From Anisodus tanguticus (Eukaryota; Streptophyta; Magnoliopsida; Solanales; Solanaceae), in contig CM067557.1 in NCBI GenBank assembly GCA_034509755.1, forward strand, positions 36,018,001 to 36,082,000: a stretch of DNA of 64,000 bases. The letters are read 5' to 3'. The notes beneath the pieces are model-generated. The model ran no database searches, was not told where the DNA came from, and saw only the letters and a program-made list of their open reading frames with translations. The stretch's first letter is position 1; every line of letters starts with the position of its first letter. Made by a program: the position numbers and the translations under genes. This document shows, in pieces, positions 54,276 through 64,000 of the stretch.

Positions 54276-55143
54276 ACTTGGTAAACCCTCGTCTTTTGTT
54301 TCAATTTTAAAATACTACTATATTTCAAGATGATAAATTAAATGCATCTCTTTAGAATGAAAAAAAAAGGTAGCCGATGTCACTCTTTAGAACCTTTTAT
54401 CATTAATTCAATTCTCAAGTCTAAATAGATGGATGTCAAATTGGTTAAATCTACCGCAGAAAAAAAAGGATCAGATAGTTGCGTCTATAATCCTTATTAA
54501 TTACTCTCTCAATTTATTTTTACTTATCTATTATACTAAAAATAAACGTTTATTTTTACTGATTCAATTTAAAAAATCAAAACTTAATTTATAATTTAGC
54601 ATTATTATTAACTATAATCATTTCCTGATGCATTTTTCAAAATATTAAATTTATTATATTCAAAGGGTAATATAGTAAATTTATCATTTTATTATTAGTA
54701 CTCTCCGTACCCTTTTACTTATTGCGATTCAATTTCGAAAGTCAAACTACATTAATTTTGATCAATATTTTAAGAGATATTTTTTCATCGTATTAATATA
54801 AGAAGGATTGTAACTTATAATATTTTTCATACAGTTTTCAAATATCTAAATTTTAAATTTAAACTATTGAATTAATCTAATTAAAGTTAGAAAATTAGTC
54901 AAATTATACCAATAAAGCGAAATGCCATAAGTAAATAAGTGAACGGAGGTAATACTTTTTGAGTAGTGTGACAAATCAAATATGGACAAATAGTTACCTC
55001 AAAATTTAACGATACACTCGTGTTTCCTCCTATTTTGCTACTACATTTTAGCAGTTTAGATTGGTATTCATGCTTTACTAATCTCTTATTTGGGAAAATC
55101 CCAGAAAATTTATCAGACTTTTCTTGCATTTATTTGAGCTAAA
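54276..55143. other. Spacer with MITE-like sequence
   Basis: 54,699–54,954 looks like a Stowaway-type MITE (TACTCTCCGTACCC at left, GAACGGAGGTAATAC at right). The remainder is AT-rich and would contain the promoter of the pseudogene that follows; no clear elements seen. Confidence 0.5.
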
Positions 55144-57091
55144 ATGTCTGTAATTAGGCCAACTCAGTGTCCAGGTTTGCAAAATGAAATCTTTACTGGA
55201 AAAGACTCAAACTTGGTATTTTTCAAGATCCAAAATTTTGAGAGTATAACCAAAAATGGGTACTTGACATGTAAGAAAAATTCAAGATTTTTGGTTAAGA
55301 GCTCTTTAAATCAAGAAAGTGACCATCTAGTGAAAAAGTGATTACAATAAAGGACATCCGGTGCACTAAGCTCCCGCTATGCGCGGATTGTAATTGAAAG
55401 ATAATAATTTTAGTGTAGGGAAAGATGTTAGTGTTAAGGAGAGTAGTTATTTACCTGATACTGATAATGGTGGTGGTGGTGGAAACGGAGAAGTCCCTAG
55501 TGGGGGTGGGGGTAATGGGGGAAGTGATGAGGAGGAAGAGGAATTGGGGCCATTATTGAAATTTGCTGATGTGATGAGAGAGGCCTATGTGGGGCCTCTC
55601 TTCCTACTGATATGTTAGAGGCTGCAAAGAGTGTTGGGATAAGAAAAGTTCTGCTTAGATATTTGGAGTTGCAGGTGAAATTTACTGTATTGAAAATGAT
55701 TAAGCTGTTTATAAAATGGTTTTGTAAAGATATGTGTTTTAATTTCTTTTCTAATTGGCCGTTCATGTTTTTTGTGTGTGTGTGTGTTAGGGGTCTGTGT
55801 GGCCTATAGGACCTGCAATGAAGTCATGCTCTATGCTTCGGAATCAAATGTTGGCTGATCCGTCGTTTCTTTTCAAAGTTGGAACTGAGGTTTGTGAGAG
55901 GCTTTATAATAAGTTTATAACTATTCTGCAAATAGCTTGTGAATTTGCATGTAAAAGACTCATTTGCATATCATACTGATTGAAGAATATGGTAGTAGTA
56001 AGGGATCGCTTGGTTGCTAGTTAGGAAAGGAGTTATTCATGTATTGAAAACTGGCATAGCTAATACTATGTTTGGTAGCTTTTTAGTTGCTTTGTATAAA
56101 ATTCAGCAGACCAAGTATAGTGTTTGGTTGTCATTTACAATCCCGAAAAAATAAAAGAGGTATAGGATATAAGTCAATTTATGTATTATTTGATGCACTA
56201 TAGAAGATGAAATAACTAAGCCCTGCATAACTAATCCCTGCATAAATAAACCTTACGTAACTAATCGCTGAATTTCTAATACCTGCAAAACTCTAATCAG
56301 CAACCAAATGACCCATAATTGGTTTGTCATGCTTACATCATGCATCCATCTTGATCATTTTACTGTGGTTCTTGAAAATCACTTGTACAGTTGTGCCTCT
56401 TTACATTCAAATGTTTTAAAAATTGTCAATTTTACTCTTATGAGCACTGTTGTTATACGAGTTAAATTGAATTCTTGGGTTGTGCTTGGTTTTATGATGT
56501 AGATAGTTATCGACACCACTTGTGCTACTTTTGCGGAAGTTCAAAAGAGGGGCTAATATTTTTGGGCAGAATTTGAATTGTATGCTGCAGATATGTTGGT
56601 TGGCGTTGCTGTGAATGTGCCTTTAGTTGGTTTGCTAGCACCATATGCTCGAATTGGGCAACCTTCTGTATCTCAAGGGTTTATTGGTCGCCTCCAGAGG
56701 TCTTATGGAGCGCTTCCAAGCAGGTTTTTTGTTTGTGCCTGCTTCTGATATTTTCAATTTAATTTGAGCTACAAATAGAATATGTTCAGTTCAAATATGT
56801 ATTTGCTGCAGTGTATTTGAAGCTGAAAGGCCAGGATGTAGATTTTCATTAAACCAGAGAATTGCTGCTTACTTTTATAAGGTAAATATTGCACAAGAAA
56901 TTCTCATCATTTCTCTGTCATAATTACTTATAAATGGCCTTTGTAAATGATGTAGATTCCATGTTACATATGATCAGGGATTTGCACACTTTGTAATTTT
57001 TAACACACTATCTTATTGCTGTTTTATCATTTATGAAATCTCATTACTTATCCAAAAAATAATACTAATAATGATTATAATATACTATCAC

Positions 57092-57217
57092 GTAACAACA
57101 ACATACCCAGTGTGGTCCCACAAGTGGGGCTCGGGGAGGATGGGATGTACGCAGACCTTACCCCTATCTTTATGGGGTAAAGAGGTTGTATTCGAAAGAC
57201 CCTCGGCTCAAGATAAT
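57092..57217 (-). mobile_element. AU-type SINE in intron 4 of the RE pseudogene
   Basis: CAACAACATACCCAGTGTGG, then CCACAAGTGGGGCTCGGGGA, then ACGCAGACCTTACCCCTATC and GACCCTCGGCTCAAG: the reverse orientation of an AU SINE, with its TTG tail to the left. Confidence 0.8.
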
Positions 57218-58983
57218 AATATATCGTGTATTTTACCTTTTATGGATAACAAAACATATATACGATATGTACGAATTAACATGTCTGGATATTTCATCAT
57301 TCTCCTTTTTCTTCACAACTATTTCGCGTAATTTTTTATCTGTGTAACTTATAATCTTTCCTGTCATCTCAAAGTGCATTCTATATGGATTTGTTGGGTT
57401 TGGATGTGGTATCATTGACCAAGGGATTGCTAATCTAATAATGACTGCCAAGCGGTATGTTCCTTTTCCGTGTTATTGTTATCCTCTATTATTAATATTG
57501 TTGTTATTATTATTATTACTATTATTATTTTCCCTACATGACTTTCCAATTAAATTATTGATTATTGTTTGAGTTAATTTACATAGTCGCTTGCTCTGTT
57601 CCAAAACTAGGTATAGTGAGTAGTGGCAGTGCCAATAATACATCTGAACTCCTTTCTGGATCTTGAATTGAACATCCAGTACTGAAAACTAATGAGATCC
57701 ATAAATCCAAATTCTTCATTTAGAGATTCAAACTGATTATTAGCCTGTCAACTTGATTGAAATAAGAATTCTACTTCTAGTATGAGAAAACATTGGAATT
57801 CAGATACAAGGCCAGGCTCATTATTCACTGAGTTTTGAACCGTGCACCACTGGCCGCGGGGGATTTCTCGATTATAAATAAGGAGAAAGAGTAAATGTTG
57901 GAATTCAGAGGTACTGGTAGTACTTTTAAGCTATGTTGTACAGAACCTTCATTTGGCTTGGAGTATCCACAAGCCACTTGCCGACACCGGAGATTACACA
58001 TCCATTTTGAGTAAGTATTAGTAAAGGACTCCATGTAAGTATGTAGAATATGCATTTAAGGTGTGATTAGGAGGCAATAGTGTCTAAACTCGATTAAGCG
58101 AGAGGCGGTAAATGATCAGGGACACACGGAAACAGCTAATTTCGAAGAAGATAGAGTAGGCATATATATCAGTGAGGAATGTTGTAGTAAGAGGCTGTTC
58201 TTGGACAAGATCTTTTGCAAATGTATAAGGAGGTTGGTTCGATCAACCTTCTGTTTGACAGCTCAGTGATTGTGAGCCAAGCTAAGATGAATAGATGACA
58301 CTGGAATTGCAATAGATCTAACTCTTAAACCGTTGCAGCATAAGGGCAGTAAATTCGTTGATCATCTTATCTATGTTTTCATGGAGGACTAAGGCCTAGT
58401 CTGTTTTTCCATGCCACCTAGCAACCTAAGGATGCTCAACCGCTTAGAGAGGGGTAGCAGTACCATGCTCTTCCGTGTTTGTAGGTTGTCTCACCTATAC
58501 ATCTCAACTAAGGTCTCACAAACGTGCATTTTTCTTGTGCATCCAACCACGTCACTACTGTGAATAGGTTATACATAAGGGAGTTATATACCCTTATGCG
58601 CATTCCTTCTTTGACCTTTTGGTACGTATTACCCCTTAACTACAGATCAGATCACCGGACAAGTTGTATGGCTATGCAATTGAAAAATATATGGACTTGA
58701 AAGATTGGGGGATTTTTCCTTTGAAGAAAAAAGAACTTGGTAGTGAAAAGGCCTGTTGTTGACTTGTTTCTCATGTAATTGAACTCGAATCAAATTTATT
58801 AGAAATTTTACGTTCATATTTAATTTAAACACCACTAGAACTCATGAAATTTTTTAGGTTCAACCGCACAGTTCAAGATCCATGTCACTTGGATTTGGTC
58901 CTCTTCGAATTTGCATCATTTCAATATGTTAGATACCGTTGTTTCTCAGCATCACTAAATTACATGTAAACTTAAAAAATAGA

Positions 58984-59243
58984 TACTCTTTCCGTCCCAA
59001 ATTATTGTCATGTCTCGCTTCTCGAGAGTCAGTTTGACTAATCTTCAAAGCTAAATTGGATTATATCAACTCAATATATTACAAATAAAATTTAGATATT
59101 CAAAAACTATACGAAAAGTACTACAAATTGCAACTATTTCTCATATCAATTTGTTGAACAAATACATTTTAAAACATTTGCCAAAGTTCACGTAGTTTGA
59201 CTTTCAAAAAGTGAAACATGACAACTAATTTGGGAGGGAGTAC
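58984..59243. mobile_element. Stowaway-like MITE in intron 5 of the RE pseudogene
   Basis: ACTCTTTCCGTCCCAAATTA at the left and TAATTTGGGAGGGAGTACT at the right are inverted. Interior ATAAAATTTAGATATTCAAA and CTATACGAAAAGTACTAC are shared with 6442–6662. Confidence 0.8.
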
Positions 59244-59854
59244 TAGAAAATATGGCTGTAATTTCATTCACTATTTTACTGGGGGTCTTTTAGTTTCTAT
59301 TCTATCCGACTTCTTGATGCAGGATAGCTTCTTTATACTTTTATAGCTTCCTGTTTAGTCTTTTGGTTCGGTTATACTGATGGACTTATACTGTCCAAAA
59401 AGAAGTTTGGTTTGGGGGGTGGGGTGGGGTGGGGTGCGCGCAGACCTTGTGATTTGCATAAATGAAGTACTTTTACCATTCTTTCTCTACCGTGTTCCTT
59501 ATTCCGTGCCTCTTTCATCAGCTATTGCTTAACAGGTTCAAAATAAGCTAAGTACCTGCTTATAAAAAAAAAAAAAGGCTAAGTGCCTGCTTTCAACAAA
59601 ACTTTGATGATGTTGAAATAAAGTCTCTCATGCCTTCCCTAATATCTTCTCCAGATTCATCATTTTGAAGCTCTAGACTTCCTGTATCAACTCCTCACGT
59701 ATACAATTTCATAGTTTTGATCCTAGCTTATGCCATTTTTACGTATTCGATGTGATGTTTTATTGATAACGATTTTAAATCATTTATAGTGCATTAGTTG
59801 ATCTATTATTTACAAATCTTTACCTGATCGGTTACTCATCCCAAAAGAATTATA

Positions 59855-60289
59855 AACAAAAAGGTTTGCCTTGAGTTTCTTGCAATATGCCGATACGTTT
59901 GGAAAGTCTTCCATGCGAACTAGAGAGAATTCCTTTTCGAGTGTGACGGCACGTGAATGTTGGTTATCTTGGAATATGTCACGCAATCTATTCCAGGTAG
60001 CCATAGCCGTGGTATTCGGCTCAATAATCGTCTGTAAAAGGTCAACCGAAATAGTGGAATAGATCCACTGGAGAACGGTAGCATCAAGCGTATTCCATAA
60101 TTGAGGATCCTCCGCGGGAAGAGGTGTAGCGGGAGGAATGATATGATGGATAACTTGATGGGAGATAGCGTGTATTCTAAACAATTCTGTCCACGTCGCA
60201 TATTGGACGTTTTCCATTTCAAGTACAATAGGGATACTGTTCTTGACGTTAGAAACCATGAGGGTAGGATGATAATTGTTCTTAGACAT
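59855..60289 (-). pseudogene. Element H gag N-terminal half
   Basis: Starts MSKNNYHPTLMVSNVKNSIP, with YATWTELFRIHAISHQVIHH, QWIYSTISVDLLQTIIEP, TWNRLRDIFQDNQHSRAVTL and NVSAYCKKLKA: an uninterrupted UBN2-type gag of about 145 residues that runs into unrelated sequence at the deletion border. Confidence 0.83.
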
Positions 60290-60442
60290 ATTGAAAGAAC
60301 AAAGAAGGAGGGGAAATTTAAGAGAGGTTTTTGAGAGCGGAAGACGAAATTTGGAAGAGAAACCCGAGGGGGGGGGTCTCGGTCGAGAGAGGGCAAAAGT
60401 TGGGAGAGAAAACTTTTGTTTAGACCTAGTCTCTTGATACCA

Positions 60443-60805
60443 TGAAAGAAATAATCCCCTTGATTATTTTCATTAATTGAGAAGGTATATATACAAGTTA
60501 CAAAATAGGAGAATCCTATTCCTATTCTATTCTAAAAACCTTATTCTACCATAATTCTAACTATACAATTATGGTAGGTGTATCATCCTAATTTAGGTAA
60601 CAAATACATTACAATATACATCAAATATATGTTCCATATATACAAGATTACATTCTGTAATTTGTCCGCTAGTGGGCTTCCGTGGACTGCCAGTGGGCTG
60701 GTCCCGTGACTGCCAGTGGGCTGGGCTACTGCTTTGCTCCATTTGCTTGTGATATACACTGCTGTATATTGGGTGTATATCACAGGTATATTGCTCTGTT
60801 TAACA
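60443..60805 (-). repeat. 5' LTR of element H (363 bp)
   Basis: Shares its inner 45 bp almost exactly with the LTR of element I. The part near 60,680–60,720 includes two copies of GACTGCCAGTGGGCTGG. Confidence 0.75.
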
Positions 60806-61976
60806 CTTATCAGTTATTGGAACCATGAATACCAAAAAGGCCTTAAGTTTTCTAGAAATATTTACTCATCAAAACTTTCTTCATCTGTCCTTTCTCTTCT
60901 CCTTTTTTCGCCCCACTTTCCTGTTGCATACATTTTTAATTTTTTGTAATATGAGAAGTACATGTCAGTATGAAGTTTCTATTACAAGTTGTGCTTGGGT
61001 TGAGCCTGCAGAAGATCCATCACCACAGGCTGTTTGTTGGTCAAACAGACTTTTTACTTCACATTTAACTTGTGCATGTATGGATCCTTTCTCACTTAGA
61101 TTCTTTATCAGGAATGTCAAGAAATCAGAGGATGATGTACCTGTTCCACCTCTATTAAAGAGTGCACTGCTTTGGGGTATCTCCTTTATTACTTTTGATC
61201 CTGCATTTGCTAATTAACTTCATGAAAAGCATATGGTTTCCACTAGCTAAATCACGTCATATATTCTTTACATTTCTTGAAATCTTCTCTCTTTGTTTTC
61301 CCAATTTCCAAGCGTCGAATCCCCTGAAATTCTATTGACTTCAATTTTGATGCTTGTAATTCCACTCAAATGCTGGACAACATAGACCATTGTTTCTGTC
61401 TATTTAATGGTTTCCTGCATGGGATATTTAATCTGTGCAAACAAAGATTTAAGTCAGCAATGATATTGCATAACATGAAGTAGTAGTTTAAATGTAGCAT
61501 TATCAATAGCTGCGTCTTTGTTATTCACCCTGAAATAGTGGGAGAGGCCTTGTTCCCAACCTGCACTTGTCTGAAAGAAAGCTTAATTATTTCATTTGTA
61601 TTTTGATTAGCAATCGCATCCCAGTGATGAAAAAACAATTAAGAAATTATGATCTCATGTGTAGGTCATGCTTGTTCAGGATTTCCCGGTGAATCAATAT
61701 CTGTCAATCCCAAATATGAGTAGTTAGTCATTCCAACATAGGATAATCAGGTCGATTACTGATATGTTATACTCATTTTTAGGTGTTTTCCTCGGAATGT
61801 CTTCAAATACGTGGTTGCAGATTGTAACTGGTTTAGAGCGAGTAGTGGAATCATCCCCGGTAGGAAAGCAGTTTCCGCCTGTTGCAATGGCATTTACAGT
61901 TGGTGTGCGGTTTGCCAACAATGTCTATGCCGGAATGCAGTTTGTGGATTTGGCTAGGTGGAGTGGGGTGCAATAA

Positions 61977-63046
61977 GTACTCGTGCTCCGAGTTCAAATG
62001 CAGCATTCCTTTACAACCATACCTTCATTTAACAACAATACCTTGGTCATGCATTATTCATTGAAAACAATTATTCAAGCTCTGTTGTATTTTAATCAAT
62101 AATTCGAGTTGTCTTTTAAGATCAAAGAAGAAACATGTTTGTTCTGTCATTGTACTTCGATTTCTTCCGTCTCAGTTAGATCATGAGCCCAAGTTGAAAG
62201 GATTTATCTAATGCATTTTGCAGCGTGCCATCTCTTTGGATTAGAATCTTTTACAACTTGATATGCTGAGATTTGCCCAGTATAACATGATAGACTTGAG
62301 CACATTTGAAGATTCAAGGTTCTGTGATAATACATGCATATAATTGAGCTGATTAAATTTGGCTGAGTGAGGGAATGGTTGATTTATTTTAGGAAGTTAG
62401 AAATAACAATGGGACCTTTATCTCTTGCAAAATTACTTGCAGGGATTCAGATTACTGTTTAACTTTATCGGCTAAATTGAAGAACTGTGGAAAAAAGTTT
62501 AACCAAAAACACCAACAAAGTCAGCATCAAGTTCTAGAAATTGTATCACAAAAGAACTGCATTATTTAGACACTAAATATAATAGAAGTCGCATCTCAAA
62601 AAAAACAGCAACACTCTAGAAAATATAGTAAAAATTACACCTCCAAATGTGAGTTTTTGCTAAATCTCTTTTTTCACAATTTCGTCAAATCTAAGAGGTA
62701 AAGTGTGTTAAATATTTGAAGGGCAGCAAAACTGCTCACTTCTTGCAAGCAAACCTAAATGACGAAAACTGCTCAAAAGTATATCTGAAGGAATACATAT
62801 TGAACCTATCACCCAAACATATGAAATCATTCTTTTTATTTTCTCTTAACATAAACGATTTTAGAACCGATTCAATGGGTTCAACTCAGCCCATTACTTT
62901 CTCCTCGATTTGAAATACATATCCAACAGCTCTTCATGCATGTTCTGTAAATTAGACTCATCATTTTGAACCCACTGAATATATATAAATTCTTGATTTG
63001 TATCTGTCAATACAAGACTACAAAATACAGAAGAAACATATAATTT
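61977..63046. other. Space between the convergent RE pseudogene and BEL1-like gene
   Basis: About 1.07 kb; must contain both 3' UTRs. AT-rich, no further gene or repeat recognised. Confidence 0.5.
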
Positions 63047-63987
63047 TCAACCAACAAAATCATGCAACAGTTGCCCTCCAATAATAGTATGATCTCTTCC
63101 TAACTGACGATTTTGTGCTTCAAATCCACCACCAAACATGAATCCCTCATTATTTGCATCGATACCAAAACGGCGTGCTGCATTTCTTGGAAAGGGTTCC
63201 GACAAACCCCCAATTCCATTTCCATTATTGTTCTGATGAAGTCCCAATGTTAATGACACCCCACCATTTCCAGCTGACGATACACTTGCTTGTTTAAGTC
63301 CAACACGAGAATGAGGCGAAAAATTGTCGTATGATAAATTCATTTCATCTGCTGGATCATTATTTCGTGTTCGCTTGGATGGAACTTGTTGAAATTGGTG
63401 TGCAGATGTAGATGGATTTTGATCAGATGGAAGTGAATTATTACTCGGGGGAAAATGTTCAGTCGGATTGTTGTTGTTTTGTCCCTGCCTTTGTGAAACT
63501 GATTTGTGAGCTTGCCTAGTTTCAAGCATGTGTATCTCTTCCACCATAGGCTTCCATAGTCTAACTCTTGCATTGATGAACCAGTTGGAAACCTGATCCC
63601 ATTAGTGAATCACACTGAATTAGATAATTGCAAAAAGACATGTTATCTGACTAGAGAGTTTAAGAAAGAATGAGAAAATTTTAAAACTTGTGATCTTAAA
63701 CATGTTAAAACATTTGTGTTGCTACAAGACTTATGATTTCAAATATTTCATAATATTTCTATGACTACAGAAACTTCTCATTAAGCATAAATTGAGAAAC
63801 TTAAATTAAATTGTTTACAAATTTAGAAATGAATCATTCTTTTCTGAACGGATAAAAAAAGAACGAGTTTACATGATTTGAAATGGAGGGAGTATCAAGG
63901 AGTGTAAATTTGAAAAATGCACACACCTGATTCCTTGAGAGACCAGTCTGTTTGGCCAGCATTACTTTGTCAAAATCTGTGGGATAG
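63047..63987 (-). CDS. BEL1-like TALE homeodomain protein, last two exons (5' part outside window)
   Basis: The terminal exon 63047–63592 begins VSNWFINARVRLWKP, helix 3 of a BELL homeodomain, then VEEIHMLETRQAH. It ends with a ZIBEL-type motif GGVSLTLGLHQNNN and LLHDFVG before TGA. The upstream exon, 63927–63987, reads YPTDFDKVMLAKQTGLSRNQ and is exactly 61 bp, the conserved size of this exon in BELL genes. The intron 63593–63926 is GT–AG. These proteins pair with KNOX proteins in the nucleus to control meristems and organ shape. The VEEIH..E wording is closest, from memory, to the BLH2/BLH4 (SAWTOOTH) group, but the BELL and SKY domains needed to decide are off the edge. The C-terminus is intact; no lesion seen. 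Confidence 0.9.
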
Positions 63988-64000
63988 CTGCAACGGTATC

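Larger units (their letters stand above)
59855..60805 (-). mobile_element. Copia 5' fragment (element H): LTR, PBS and gag
   Basis: The LTR 60443–60805 (TGAAAGAAATAATCCCCTTG ... TTTAACA) lies next to a minus-strand primer site TGGTATCAAGAG (60431–60442) and gag. Everything after the middle of gag is missing. Located in intron 5 of the RE pseudogene, antisense. Same LTR family as element I, which keeps the opposite end. Confidence 0.82.
55144..61976 (+). pseudogene. RE: RETICULATA (RE/LCD1)-like gene, seven exons, disrupted
   Basis: Exons: 55144–55674, 55791–55889, 56503–56723, 56812–56881, 57375–57454, 61112–61176, 61783–61976 (TAA). Family landmarks are in order: a transit-peptide-like N-terminus, an acidic Gly/Glu stretch then GPLLKFADVMREA, DMLEAAKSVGIRKVLLRYLE, MLADPSFLFKVGTE, CATFAEVQKRG, AEFELYAADMLVGVAVNVPL, SVFEAERPGCRFS, GFVGFGCGI, NLIMTAKR, SEDDVPVPPL, PPVAMAFTVGVRFANNVYAG, FVDLARWSGVQ. 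RE is a chloroplast-envelope protein needed for normal mesophyll. Lesions: about 60 bp with a TS-SINE-like piece (GTGCACTAAGCTCCCGCTAT) in exon 1 at about 55,340–55,400, changing frame; a second frameshift near 55,590; a TAA after QKRG in exon 3 (about 56,553). All splice sites survive, so decay is recent relative to duplication. Intron 5 is 3.66 kb and holds copia fragment H. Confidence 0.87.

Noticed and set aside
59398..59450. G-rich run (GGGGGGTGGGGTGGGG) as a regulatory G-quadruplex
   Set aside because: A single G-rich tract inside a pseudogene intron; nothing ties it to a function.
55144..61976. Calling the RETICULATA-like locus a functional gene
   Set aside because: A frame-changing insertion, a frameshift and a stop codon are spread over exons 1 and 3, and ordinary alternative splicing would not avoid all of them.

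Overview
This window is eukaryotic nuclear DNA from a flowering plant, most likely a member of the Solanaceae. The signs are AT-rich sequence with GT–AG introns, degenerate Ty1/copia and Ty3/gypsy retroelements, hAT and Stowaway-like DNA transposons, TRIM elements, and SINEs whose ends match the TS and AU families known from Solanaceae. There are no operons, no CRISPR array and no rRNA or tRNA genes. Most of the window is transposon-derived. Only two loci look like intact host genes.

Layout. Positions 1–13.2 kb hold an old hAT transposon (1572–4957), a repeat mosaic with a foldback element (7091–7435), a small hAT-like element (9487–10121), a copia 3' fragment (10473–11711) and a deletion derivative of the first hAT (12279–13231, perfect 8-bp target duplication). 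At 13.6–17.6 kb lies an internally deleted copia element with 5-bp target duplications. At 18.5–26.7 kb are a palindromic element, a copia element lacking most of its reverse transcriptase, a LINE fragment, and a second, internally deleted copia element inserted in or beside that LINE. At 27.4–28.9 kb a non-autonomous hAT-like element carries pieces of a plant synaptotagmin gene (Pack-type gene capture).

At 32.4–41.9 kb is an apparently intact five-exon gene that I cannot assign to a family. Its predicted 632-residue product has an acidic N-terminus and five tandem copies of a unit of about 47 residues. Its introns carry a TRIM complex, a complete TRIM and a full-length antisense copia element, each bounded by a target-site duplication, yet the joined reading frame stays open. 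A gypsy integrase/chromodomain-like fragment (45.2–46.0 kb), a solo LTR (46.8–48.0 kb) and a degenerate copia element of about 6 kb (48.0–54.3 kb) follow.

The right end holds a seven-exon RETICULATA (RE/LCD1)-like pseudogene (55.1–62.0 kb) with a SINE-like insertion, a frameshift and a premature stop, and with a copia fragment in its fifth intron. On the opposite strand are the last two exons of a BEL1-like TALE homeobox gene, including the 61-bp exon typical of that family; its 5' part lies beyond the window. All family calls come from reading translations and motifs by eye; no database search was possible.
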